NCBI RefSeq assembly: GCF_028682455.1
Contig: NZ_JANHLD010000003.1
Location: 310,001-374,000 of the forward strand
Direction of reading: 5' to 3'
From: Pseudomonas putida
GTDB taxonomy: Bacteria; Pseudomonadota; Gammaproteobacteria; Pseudomonadales; Pseudomonadaceae
DNA: 64,000 nt
Shown: in pieces, positions 55,188-63,632 of the stretch
Layout of the letters: each line of letters starts with the position of its first letter
How positions within the stretch are numbered: the stretch's first letter is position 1
The notes under the pieces: generated by a model
Told to the model about the DNA's origin: nothing
The model's input: the letters and a program-made list of their open reading frames with translations, nothing else
Databases searched by the model: none
Translations under genes and position numbers: made by a program

Positions 55188-55853
55188 ATGACCAAAAAAG
55201 TTGCAGTGATTCTTTCCGGCTGTGGTGTCTATGACGGCGCCGAAATCCACGAAAGCGTGATCACCCTGCTGCGCCTCGACCAGCGTGGCGCCAAGGTGCA
55301 GTGCTTTGCGCCCAACATTGCGCAGATGCATGTGATCAACCACCTGACCGGCGAAGAAATGCCCGAAGCGCGTAACGTGCTGGTGGAGTCGGCACGCATC
55401 GCCCGCGGCGATATCAAGGACCTGCGCGAAGCCGACGCCAAGGAGTTTGACGCCCTGATCGTGCCAGGCGGCTTCGGCGCGGCGAAAAACCTGTCCAACT
55501 TTGCAGTCGAGGGCACCAACTGCACCGTGAACCCGGATGTGCTGGCCCTGGCCGAAGCCTTTGCCGAGGCAGGCAAGCCGGTCGGCCTGATCTGCATCTC
55601 ACCGGCGCTGGCGGCGAAGATCTACGGTCCTGGCGTGGTCTGCACCATCGGCAGCGATGCCGACACCAGCGCAGCCATCGTCAAGATGGGTGGCACCCAT
55701 GAGGAATGCGATGTCCATGACATCGTCGAGGATACCCAGCGCAAACTGGTCAGCACCCCGGCCTACATGCTCGCCAAGAGCATCAGCGAAGCCGCTGGCG
55801 GCATCTACAAGCTGGTTGACCGGGTGCTGGAGCTGACCCACGAGAACGACTGA
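55188..55853 (+). CDS. elbB: Isoprenoid biosynthesis glyoxalase ElbB
   Basis: 221 aa DJ-1/PfpI-fold protein. N-terminal KVAVILSGCGVYDGAEIHESV, central DALIVPGGFGAAKNLS, nucleophile Cys in GLICISPALAAK. E. coli ElbB has glyoxalase III-like activity; a link to isoprenoids is by name only. ATG 55188 fits GGGAG spacing better than GTG 55182. Confidence 0.93.
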   Translation: MTKKVAVILSGCGVYDGAEIHESVITLLRLDQRGAKVQCFAPNIAQMHVINHLTGEEMPEARNVLVESARIARGDIKDLREADAKEFDALIVPGGFGAAKNLSNFAVEGTNCTVNPDVLALAEAFAEAGKPVGLICISPALAAKIYGPGVVCTIGSDADTSAAIVKMGGTHEECDVHDIVEDTQRKLVSTPAYMLAKSISEAAGGIYKLVDRVLELTHEND

Positions 55854-55856
55854 GCC

Positions 55857-56342
55857 TTACCGCGGGGCGCCTGCAGGCGCGGGCTTGCCCCGCGATGACG
55901 CCAGCCGGGTAAGAATGCGGTCCAGCGAGTTGGCAAACGCCTGCTTCTCGCGATCGCCATAAGGCGCCTGGCCGCCACCGACCTGCCCCTGCTCGCGCAG
56001 GTCGGTGAACAGGTTACGCACGGCCAGCCGCTCCCCCATGTTGCGCTCATCGAATTCGCGACCGCGCGGGTCGAGACAGGCGACACCCTTCTTGACCAGG
56101 CGATCGGCCAGCGGGACATCGCTGCAGATCACCAGCTCACCTGGCACGGCATGCTCGACCAGGTAGTCGTCTGCCGCATCCGGCCCACTGGGCACCACGA
56201 TCAGCCTGACGCAGGCAAATGCGGGCTTGATCTGGCTCTGACCGGCCACCAGCACCACCTCCAGCTGGCGCTTGAGAGCGAATTTGACGACCTGATCCTT
56301 GGCCGCCTTGGGGCAGGCATCGGCATCGATCCACACACGCAT
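55857..56342 (-). CDS. YaiI/YqxD family protein (DUF188, PIN-like)
   Basis: 161 aa; MRVWIDADACPKAAKD and the acidic motifs SGPDAADDYLVE and ICSDVPLADRLVKKG resemble the PIN-like nuclease site (Asp cluster) of UPF0178. ATG 56342 chosen; the long frame to 56387 adds no family sequence. The last dozen codons are read from a REP palindrome. Converges on elbB, 3 bases apart. Confidence 0.9.
   Translation of the reverse strand: MRVWIDADACPKAAKDQVVKFALKRQLEVVLVAGQSQIKPAFACVRLIVVPSGPDAADDYLVEHAVPGELVICSDVPLADRLVKKGVACLDPRGREFDERNMGERLAVRNLFTDLREQGQVGGGQAPYGDREKQAFANSLDRILTRLASSRGKPAPAGAPR
55861..55894. repeat. REP palindrome inside the yaiI-like 3-prime end
   Basis: CGCGGGGCGCCTGCAGGCGC.. to CTTGCCCCGCG: outer arms of the REP family around an inner GCGCCTGCAGGCGC palindrome. 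It encodes most of the C-terminal SRGKPAPAGAPR of the minus-strand gene. Confidence 0.82.
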
Positions 56343-56402
56343 GACAGAACATTCCAACAGAAACGGGTTAACAGTATCCCTGCTCACCCGCTCGGCTTCA
56401 AA

Positions 56403-58301
56403 TCAACCCGCTGGCAGGCGGCGCTTCTCGGCCAGGCGGCTGCGCCCATAGAGAATCGCGATTGCCAGCAAGGCGACCACTTGCGCCGCCAACGAGTACA
56501 TATCGGCATGAATGCCCAGCCAGTCGAACTCGAAGAACGCCACCGGACGGGTGCCGAACACCCCGGCCTCTTGCAGCGCCTTGACCCCGTGCCCGGCGAA
56601 CACCACCGACAGCGCGCAGAGCAATGCGGCGTTGATGCTGAAGAACAGCGCCAGCGGCAACCTGGCCGAACCGCGCAGAATCACCCAGGCCAGGCCCACC
56701 AACAGCACCAGCGCCGTGGCCCCGCCGGCCAGTACCGCGTTATGGCCAGCGGGGCCGGCCTGCAGCCAGAGAGTTTCGTAGAACAGGATCACCTCGAACA
56801 ATTCGCGATACACCGAGAAGAACGCCAGTACCGCAAAGCCGAAGCGTCCACCGCCACTGAGCAGGCTGCTCTTGATGTAGTCCCGCCATGCCGCCGCATG
56901 CCGACGGTCATGCATCCACACTCCAAGCCACAGCACCATGACACTGGCAAACAGAGCCGTGCAGCCTTCGAGCAGTTCACGCTGCGCACCGCTGACATCG
57001 ATCACATAGGCTGCCAGGGCCCAAGTGCCCAGGCCTGCCAACAGCGCCAGCCCCCAGCCGACGTTGACACTGCGCACTGCCGACTGCTGGCCGGTGTTGC
57101 GCAGGAAGGCCAGGATTGCCGCCAGCACCAGGATTGCTTCCAGGCCTTCGCGCAGCAGGATCAGCAATCCGGAGATATAGCTCAGCGACCAGCTCAGGCC
57201 ATCACCGCCCAACAGCCCTGCCGCCTCCTTGAGCTTGACCTTGGCGGCTTCCAGGCGTTGCTTGACCTGCTCGAGCGGCAGGCCGTCCTGCAAGGATTGC
57301 CGATAGGCCATCAGCGACTTTTCAGTGTCCTTGCGAACGTTGGCGTCGACGTTGTCCAGCGAGCTTTCAACCAGCTCGAAACCTTCCAGGTAGGCAGCCA
57401 CCGACAGGTCGTAGGCCTGCTCATGGTCACCGGCCTGATAGGCCGCCAGGCTCTTGTCGAGGGTGCTGGCGGTGTAGTCGAGCAACTGCGCCGGCCCACG
57501 CTGGACCTGCGGCGGCTGTGCTCGCTGGGTGCGGAACACGGCTGCGGACGCGGCGCCCCGGGACGCTTCGATTTCCAGGGGCGTCTGGCGCGCCAGGTCG
57601 GCAAGGTTGTAGGGGGTGTCGCCTTTGGCTTGGGCCGGGTCGGCGGTGAAGCTGGCAATATAGGTCGCCAGGTCCCACCGTTGGCGCTCGTCGAGTTGGT
57701 CGGCGAACGACGGCATGTCGGTACCTTCGATGCCCTGCCCCAAAGTGTTGTACAGGTCGTACAGACTCAGGCGATCAAGGCGCTCGCTGCTGCGCAGATT
57801 GGCCGGCGGCGGGGTCAGGCCAAGGCCCGCCGGGCCGTCGCCAGCACCGGTGTCGCCATGGCAGACCGAACAGTGCTGGGCGTAGAGAGGCGCCCCACGG
57901 GCAGGGTCGGGGGTAATGATCGGTGCCTGGCTGACTTCATAAGCCACCGCCAGCTGTGCGCCGAGCTGACGCGCCTGGCGGGCGACACTGGCACCGTCCT
58001 GACGCTGGCCGATGGCCTGGCGCAGCTTCTCCACCCCCTGCTCCAGCGCCTGCTGCTCGGCGCGGGCCGGCAATCCGCCGATCACACCTTGCAGTACGTC
58101 GGTGAATTCCAGCTGCTCGCGGTATTCCCCCTCGTCCACCACCTTGCCGCCCGCTACCGTCGCCGGGTAGTCGGCACCAATGTAGTCGAGTAGGTGCAAG
58201 GCCTTGGCGGCGTCATCGACGGTGTCGGCCCACACCACCGAGCTGCTCAGCGCCAGCACCGGCCAGAGCAGCCAGGCAAACAAGCGGGAACGGGAAATCA
58301 T
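56403..58301 (-). CDS. Cytochrome c / FTR1 iron permease fusion
   Basis: 632 aa. Signal peptide (MISRSRLFAWLLWPVLALSSSVVWA), a helical periplasmic part, a c-type haem site CSVCHG with distal Met (TDMPSFADQL), then from about residue 365 a FTR1 permease with two REGLE-type iron motifs, LREGLEAILVL and YRELFEVILFY. High-affinity iron import in which the cytochrome domain may oxidise or shuttle electrons for Fe2+. No efeO/efeB genes adjoin. Its upstream DNA is cut by a group II intron 99 bases away. Confidence 0.9.
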   Translation of the reverse strand: MISRSRLFAWLLWPVLALSSSVVWADTVDDAAKALHLLDYIGADYPATVAGGKVVDEGEYREQLEFTDVLQGVIGGLPARAEQQALEQGVEKLRQAIGQRQDGASVARQARQLGAQLAVAYEVSQAPIITPDPARGAPLYAQHCSVCHGDTGAGDGPAGLGLTPPPANLRSSERLDRLSLYDLYNTLGQGIEGTDMPSFADQLDERQRWDLATYIASFTADPAQAKGDTPYNLADLARQTPLEIEASRGAASAAVFRTQRAQPPQVQRGPAQLLDYTASTLDKSLAAYQAGDHEQAYDLSVAAYLEGFELVESSLDNVDANVRKDTEKSLMAYRQSLQDGLPLEQVKQRLEAAKVKLKEAAGLLGGDGLSWSLSYISGLLILLREGLEAILVLAAILAFLRNTGQQSAVRSVNVGWGLALLAGLGTWALAAYVIDVSGAQRELLEGCTALFASVMVLWLGVWMHDRRHAAAWRDYIKSSLLSGGGRFGFAVLAFFSVYRELFEVILFYETLWLQAGPAGHNAVLAGGATALVLLVGLAWVILRGSARLPLALFFSINAALLCALSVVFAGHGVKALQEAGVFGTRPVAFFEFDWLGIHADMYSLAAQVVALLAIAILYGRSRLAEKRRLPAG

Positions 58302-58317
58302 CAGGCAATCTCAAATA

Positions 58318-58334
58318 GCAATACGAGGTATTGC
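58318..58334. promoter_or_regulatory. 17-bp palindrome upstream of FTR1 gene
   Basis: GCAATAC-GAG-GTATTGC, perfect 7-bp arms, 17 bases before the FTR1 ATG on the minus strand. Position suits an operator; it is not a good Fur match (about 7 of 19 by eye). Confidence 0.45.
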
Positions 58335-58399
58335 ATTGTTCACTTCCAATGGCGATCCCTCAAGGAATCCCGCAAAATTTAGTGACAATTTAATCTTCA

Positions 58400-60319
58400 A
58401 TCGAGTAGGAGGCGGATTCACACCCGCCGTCCTCTCACACCACCGTGCGTACGGTTCCGTACACGGCGGTTCAGGTTACGCGGCTAAGCCGGTTAATCGT
58501 ATCCAGTATCGAGACCAGCCCGAGCCGGTCCCACAGTTTCTTTGGCAGCGCGTAGTTCATATGTTGCGCTCCCGAATTCCACCATGGACCTCGGCCATTG
58601 AAGGCTGACTTGTTGGCACGCTCCTCGCTCAACCCCAGGCGCATCAAGTTTCTCAGCCTCGTGGGAGGCTGCTTCCATTGACGCCAGATGACGCAGCGGA
58701 GTTTGTGCCTGACCCAACCATCCAGTTCCTCAAGCGGCCGCTTGCTCTGGCTGAGCTTGAAGTAGCTAGCCCAGCCTCTCAGGACGGGGTTGATCCGCTC
58801 GATGACAGTCGCCATTTTGCGAGCCCGTACGCTGCGCAGCAGCATTCTGAGCCGGTCGCGTAAGCGGTCTAGGCTCATCCTTGCCACGCGCAGCCTTGGC
58901 TGCTGGTGCCAGCTTATCCCATAGCCTAGGTAGTCGCACTTCCACGCCCTTGCCACTTGGCTTTTCTTCCTGTTCACCGTCAGCTTCAGACGTTCTCTCA
59001 GGAAGCGCTCGACGCTGACCAACACCCGTTCGCCGGCCCGGGGACTGCGTACATAGATGTTCGCATCATCGGCATAACGTACGAAGCGATGGCCCCGTCG
59101 CTCCAGCTCGCGGTCGAGTTCGTCGAGCAGGATGTTCGACAGCAACGGCGAAAGCGGGCCGCCTTGCGGCGTCCCCTCCTGCCGTGGGCTGACGACACCG
59201 CCCGACATGATCCCGGCTTCAAGGTAGCGGCGGATAAGCCTGAGTACGCACTTGTCTTTGATCCGACGTTCGATGCAGGCCATGAGGATGTCGTGATTGA
59301 CCCGATCGAAAAACTTCTCCAGATCGAGTTCCACGCACCAGCGGTGTCCCGCTGTCACATGAGCACGAGCCATCTCGATGGCTTGATGCGTACTTCTGCC
59401 CGGACGAAAACCATAGCTGTAGTCCGAGAACAGTGGGTCGAAGATAGGTGTGAGCTGCTGCTGCAGTGCTTGCTGGATCAGGCGATCCACGACGCTGGGG
59501 ATTCCCAGTTGCCGTGTGCCGCCCTGCGGCTTGGGAATTTCAACCGCTCGCACTGCTTGGGGCTGGTATTCACCGGCCAGTAACCTGGCCTTGAGGGTTG
59601 GCCAATACTGTCTCACGTAGCCCGCCAAGTCAGCAACCGTCATGCCATCGGCACCCGGTGCTCCCTTGTTGCTGACCACGCGTTGATACGCACGTCTGAG
59701 GTTGGCCGGTGCAAGCACCCGCTCCATCAGCGTGTCCGGCTCCGCGTTCGTCCACGTCACGGACGCCGTCGATACCTTTGCACTGTCAGGCGTCACCCTC
59801 GGCTTCTGGCCGGAGCTCGGGATGACAGTTTCCGCTGTGGGAAATTTCTGCATTACGGTTACCAACGAGACGGCGACGCCTACTGGCGGCATAACCTGTT
59901 CGGCCCTTGGTGGCGCGGTTAACCGCCACTTACTACGGCTTCGGCTGACTTCTGCACGCTCATCCCGTCGCCTTTCGACGCGCGGTAGCACAATGGCAAA
60001 CGTACAGATCTCCCAGGGTAATTCGCGCGACCTTCCTGCTTATGCCTGTCGGATCTACGTCACAGCGTTCCGTGCAAGTATTGGGCTTTGGCGATTTGTG
60101 CCACCTCACCCCGCTGTGCCGCCTCTATCCGCTTCCTGTTCGTCAGGCCAGCATTTTGCCTCGGGCTTCCTTCAGATTCGCGGTCACCCGCGACACCCTT
60201 GCCTCCGGCTAACACTTCCCCTTGCCGGGTGTGTAGAGGACTTTCACCTCCAAGTCACCCGCTTGGCCACCACAGCCAAGCGGGTTGCGCTTACGCGCAA
60301 CGCGCCATGCCTGGCGCAC
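58400..60319 (-). mobile_element. Group II intron, bacterial class C type
   Basis: About 1.92 kb on the minus strand. The 5-prime end GTGTGCGCCAGGC begins immediately after the T-run of the rhtB terminator; GTGCG two bases further in (60317) is the alternative boundary. Domain I shows the GGAGGTGAAAGTCCTC hairpin near 60235-60251. The maturase gene fills domain IV. Domain V (ACCGCCGTGTACGG.. ..CGTACGCACGGTGGT, about 58438-58470) and a domain VI hairpin lead to the end ..CTACTCGAT at 58400. Location after an intrinsic terminator and lack of an endonuclease domain are class C traits. Confidence 0.9.
58471..59853 (-). CDS. ltrA: Group II intron reverse transcriptase/maturase
   Basis: 460 aa from ATG 59853; an in-frame ATG at 59892 and the longer frame to 59991 are possible. 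RT blocks: NKGAPGADGMTV, PKPQGGTRQLGIPSVVDRLIQQAL, YGFRPGRSTHQAI, LDLEKFFDRVNHD, GTPQGGPLSPLLSNI and the catalytic FVRYADDANIYV. Domain X/GIIM: NPVLRGWASYFKLSQSK and WVRHKLRCVIWRQWK. No HNH endonuclease follows. The YADD site is intact, so it may be active. Codon use is visibly less GC-biased than neighbours. Confidence 0.93.
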   Translation of the reverse strand: MQKFPTAETVIPSSGQKPRVTPDSAKVSTASVTWTNAEPDTLMERVLAPANLRRAYQRVVSNKGAPGADGMTVADLAGYVRQYWPTLKARLLAGEYQPQAVRAVEIPKPQGGTRQLGIPSVVDRLIQQALQQQLTPIFDPLFSDYSYGFRPGRSTHQAIEMARAHVTAGHRWCVELDLEKFFDRVNHDILMACIERRIKDKCVLRLIRRYLEAGIMSGGVVSPRQEGTPQGGPLSPLLSNILLDELDRELERRGHRFVRYADDANIYVRSPRAGERVLVSVERFLRERLKLTVNRKKSQVARAWKCDYLGYGISWHQQPRLRVARMSLDRLRDRLRMLLRSVRARKMATVIERINPVLRGWASYFKLSQSKRPLEELDGWVRHKLRCVIWRQWKQPPTRLRNLMRLGLSEERANKSAFNGRGPWWNSGAQHMNYALPKKLWDRLGLVSILDTINRLSRVT

Positions 60320-60344
60320 ACAAAAAAAGGCGACCCTGAGGCCG
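60320..60344 (-). terminator. rhtB terminator, intron insertion target
   Basis: GGCGGCC/GGTCGCC stem with a 4-base loop (60327-60344) followed by seven T on the minus strand (60326-60320). The group II intron starts at the next base. Confidence 0.9.
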
Positions 60345-60368
60345 CCTTTGTGTCTGCCTGGCAGCGCA

Positions 60369-61001
60369 TCAAACCGGTGCGCGTCGGATCGTCGCGAGCA
60401 GCGATGCAGCACCGAGGAACAGGCCGGCAAAGGTCCGGTTCATCCGTCGCTGCTGCTTGGGCGTGCGCAGCAAACGCAGCACCCGCGCGGCCAACCCGGT
60501 GTAGCCGGCCATCACCAGCAGATCGACGCTGATCATGGTCGCGGTAATGATCAGGTACTGGGGCAACAACGGCGCATGCGGGTTGATGAACTGCGGAAGC
60601 ACCGCCAGCATGAAGACCAGCGCCTTGGGGTTGCTGACGTTGACCAGAAAACCGCGAAACACCAGGGCCAGAGGGTTGCCGATTGGGCGAATCGCGGATT
60701 CGTCGCTGAGGTCGGCCGGTAATGCGCGCCACTGCTTGACCGCCAGGTACACCAGGTAGCCAACGCCGAACCACTTGATCAGCTGGAAGGCGGTGGCCGA
60801 AGCCGCGAGGATGGCACCGACGCCCGCCGCAATGATCGCAATCTGCAGCACCAGGCCCAACTGCAGGCCCAGGGCGTTCCAGTAGCCGCGCCAGAAGCCG
60901 TAGCGCAGGCCACACGACATCGAGGCAATGGCTCCGGCGCCTGGCGACAGACTGATGACCCAGCAAGCGGCAAAAAATGCCAACCATGTTTCCAACGACA
61001 T
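60369..61001 (-). CDS. LysE/RhtB family amino-acid exporter
   Basis: 210 aa, about six membrane helices. The family start is SPGAGAIASMSCGLRYGFWRG in helix 1-2 and NPKALVFMLAVLPQFI in the middle. Exporters of threonine, homoserine, lysine or cysteine; substrate unknown. Single gene with its own terminator. Confidence 0.92.
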   Translation of the reverse strand: MSLETWLAFFAACWVISLSPGAGAIASMSCGLRYGFWRGYWNALGLQLGLVLQIAIIAAGVGAILAASATAFQLIKWFGVGYLVYLAVKQWRALPADLSDESAIRPIGNPLALVFRGFLVNVSNPKALVFMLAVLPQFINPHAPLLPQYLIITATMISVDLLVMAGYTGLAARVLRLLRTPKQQRRMNRTFAGLFLGAASLLATIRRAPV

Positions 61002-61084
61002 CGCGCACCTCGGCCTTGAATTGTTACAAAACCCTAAGCTAGTGCGCTGGCGAAAAAATAACCACGATTATTTTCAGCCGTCGA

Positions 61085-61672
61085 TCATTTTCCGATCAGC
61101 TTGTCGTCGCCCACCAGCGGCACCACTTCGGCGCCACGCCAGCGTCGGACCGACTTCTGGAAGAACTGGCTGTTGGGCACCTGAACCAGTGCGCCACCGG
61201 CTTCGGGCATCTCGATCAGGGTAGTGAACAGCAGGTTGATGGCTACCACCCGACCCTTCACCCCGGGCTTGTCGATGGTCTCGACCAGCTCCACCACATC
61301 GCCGATACGAAACGGCCCGACGGTGAAGATCAGCACCGCACACAGCAGGTTGGACAACACACTCCACATGGCGAAGAACGCCACCGCCGCCACGGCAACA
61401 AAGCCCGACAGCGCCGTCCACAGTACCGTGGCGGAAACCCCGAGGCGCTCCAGCACGAACACCAGCGCGCTGCCCATGATCAGCCAGCGCAGGCCACCAC
61501 GCACCGGCATCATCAGCTCCGGCGGCAGCGGGTAGCGTTCACCCAGGCGCTTGAGGCATCGTCCTACCAGGCGCTGCAGTACAAACGCCGCGCACAGGAT
61601 CAGCAGGATCTGCAAACCCAGCCAGAACGGCGCAATCCACTCCGGCGGCACCGGCAGTTGCAACGACGCCAT
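61085..61672 (-). CDS. Small MscS-family mechanosensitive channel
   Basis: 195 aa. Three helices, the pore-lining one being FVAVAAVAFFAMWSVLSNLLCAVLIF, then the MscS beta-domain (GPFRIGDVVELVETIDKPGVKGRVVAINLLFTTLIEMPEAG and VQVPNSQFF). It ends without the large C-terminal alpha/beta cage of E. coli MscS (286 aa). ATG 61672 overlaps the yheS stop by one base (TGATG), so translation is coupled. Confidence 0.88.
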   Translation of the reverse strand: MASLQLPVPPEWIAPFWLGLQILLILCAAFVLQRLVGRCLKRLGERYPLPPELMMPVRGGLRWLIMGSALVFVLERLGVSATVLWTALSGFVAVAAVAFFAMWSVLSNLLCAVLIFTVGPFRIGDVVELVETIDKPGVKGRVVAINLLFTTLIEMPEAGGALVQVPNSQFFQKSVRRWRGAEVVPLVGDDKLIGK

Positions 61673-63582
61673 CAAGACAGCGCCTCCAGCTCCGCCTGCA
61701 TGGTTTCTAGCTGCTCAAGGGCTTCCATCCAGGCTTCTTCCAGCTCGGCTTCGCGGACTTTCAGCTTGGCCTGCTGGGCCAGCAGGTCGCGTAGCTCGTC
61801 CTTGCGCGCGGCTTCGTAGAGGGCGCTGTCGCCCAGGCTGGCGTCGATCTTCGCCAGTTGCTCATGCACCGTACCCAGCTCTCGCTCGAGCTTGTCGGCT
61901 TCACGCTTGTGCGGTGCCAACTGCTGGCGCAGGGCCGCCGCCGCCTGACGCTGGGCTTTCTTGTCGGTCTTGTCGGCATTGACCGGCGCGCTGCTCACCG
62001 GCGCGTTGCGCTGACGGTACTCGACCAGCCAACGGGTGTAGTCGTCCAGGTCGCCGTCGAACGTCTCGACCTTGCCGTCGGCCACCAGCAGGAAATCGTC
62101 GGTGGTGCTCTTGAGCAGGTGACGGTCGTGAGAGACCACCAACACCGCGCCACTGAATTCTTGCAGGGCCATGGTCAGCGCCAGGCGCATTTCCAGGTCC
62201 AGGTGGTTGGTCGGTTCGTCGAGCAGCAACAGGTTCGGCCGCTCCCAGGCGATCAGTGCCAGCGCCAGGCGCGCCTTTTCACCACCGGAGAAATTCAGCA
62301 CCGGCTCGTCGATGCGTGCACCGCGAAAGTCGAAGCCACCGAGGAAATCGCGCAAGGTTTGCTCACGCTCGGTCGGGGCCAGGCGCTGCAGGTGCAGCAA
62401 TGGGCTGGCCTTGTTGTCCAGCGAGTCGAGCTGGTGCTGGGCAAAGTAGCCAACCGACAGGTTCTCACCGCGCACCAGGCGCCCGCCTAGCGGTTCCAGT
62501 TCGCCTGCCAGGTTCTTGATCAAGGTCGACTTGCCGGCACCGTTGGGGCCGAGCAGGCCAATGCGCGCACCTGGGGTGAGCTGCAGCTTGACCTTCTCCA
62601 GAATCGTCTTGTCGCCATAGCCCAGGCGGCCTTCGGACAGATCGAGCAAGGGACTGGAGATTTTCTCCGATTCGCGGAATGTGAAGTCGAAGGGGGAATC
62701 GACATGGGCCGCCGACAGCTCCTCCATGCGCTCCAGTGCCTTGATCCGGCTCTGGGCCTGGCGCGCCTTGGTGGCCTGGGCCTTGAACCGGGCGATGTAC
62801 TTCTCCATGTGCGCGCGCTGGGCCTGCTGCTTCTCGTAGGCCTGCTGCTGCTGGGCCAGACGCTCGGCACGGGTGCGCTCGAATGCGGTGTAGCCGCCGC
62901 GATAAAGCGTCAGCTTGCACTGCTCGACATGTGCTACATGGTCGACCACGGCATCGAGAAAATCGCGGTCGTGGGAGATCAGCAACAGCGTGCCCGGATA
63001 CCCTTTGAGCCAGTCTTCCAGCCAAAGGATTGCATCGAGGTCCAAGTGGTTGGTGGGCTCGTCGAGCAACAGCAGGTCGGAGGGGCACATCAGCGCCTGG
63101 GCCAGGTTGAGGCGCATCCGCCAGCCGCCCGAGAAATCCCCTACGCGGCGATCCATCTGCTCGTTGGTAAAACCAAGGCCAGCCAGCAATTTGCGCGCAC
63201 GCGCATCGGCGGTGTAGCCATCGGCGCTGTCGAGCTCGATATGCAGGCGAGCCAGGGCCGTGCCGTCGTGGGCCGCCTCGGCCGCTGCCAGATCGGCCTG
63301 GACCTTGCGCAGACGTGCGTCGCCATCGAGCACATAGTCGACGGCCAGTCGCTCGAGGGTATCGACCTCCTGGCGCATGTGCGCGATGCGCCAGTCGGCG
63401 GGCAGCTGGCAGTCGCCCGAGTCGGGCGTCAGCTCACCGCGCAGCAAGGCGAACAGGCTGGATTTACCGGCGCCGTTGGCACCGATCAAGCCGGCCTTCT
63501 GACCGGCGTGCAAGGTCATCTCGGCGCCTTCTAGCAGGCGCTGGGGACCACGCTGTAAAGTGAGGTTCGATAGTCTGATCAT
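61672..63582 (-). CDS. yheS: ABC-F ATPase YheS
   Basis: 636 aa, soluble ribosome-associated ABC-F protein. Two ABC units: Walker A GANGAGKSS and GPNGAGKST; signatures FSGGWRMRLNLAQAL and FSGGEKARLALAL; Walker B LLLLDEPTNHLDLD in each. The inter-domain linker RFKAQATKARQAQSRIKALERME and a C-terminal coiled coil are intact. Near-identical layout and length to E. coli YheS. ATG 63582 (MIRLSNLTLQRG) is the family start; the frame to 63876 is an artefact. Confidence 0.94.
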   Translation of the reverse strand: MIRLSNLTLQRGPQRLLEGAEMTLHAGQKAGLIGANGAGKSSLFALLRGELTPDSGDCQLPADWRIAHMRQEVDTLERLAVDYVLDGDARLRKVQADLAAAEAAHDGTALARLHIELDSADGYTADARARKLLAGLGFTNEQMDRRVGDFSGGWRMRLNLAQALMCPSDLLLLDEPTNHLDLDAILWLEDWLKGYPGTLLLISHDRDFLDAVVDHVAHVEQCKLTLYRGGYTAFERTRAERLAQQQQAYEKQQAQRAHMEKYIARFKAQATKARQAQSRIKALERMEELSAAHVDSPFDFTFRESEKISSPLLDLSEGRLGYGDKTILEKVKLQLTPGARIGLLGPNGAGKSTLIKNLAGELEPLGGRLVRGENLSVGYFAQHQLDSLDNKASPLLHLQRLAPTEREQTLRDFLGGFDFRGARIDEPVLNFSGGEKARLALALIAWERPNLLLLDEPTNHLDLEMRLALTMALQEFSGAVLVVSHDRHLLKSTTDDFLLVADGKVETFDGDLDDYTRWLVEYRQRNAPVSSAPVNADKTDKKAQRQAAAALRQQLAPHKREADKLERELGTVHEQLAKIDASLGDSALYEAARKDELRDLLAQQAKLKVREAELEEAWMEALEQLETMQAELEALS

Positions 63583-63632
63583 AATGGCCGCGGAGTCTAC
63601 CAGCTTCGTCGGCAACTGGCGCGAGTAGGACC

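Noticed and set aside
59854..59991. Longer N-terminus of the intron maturase
   Set aside because: The added residues (Arg-rich, no RT0 similarity) have no good SD and likely belong to ribozyme domain sequence.
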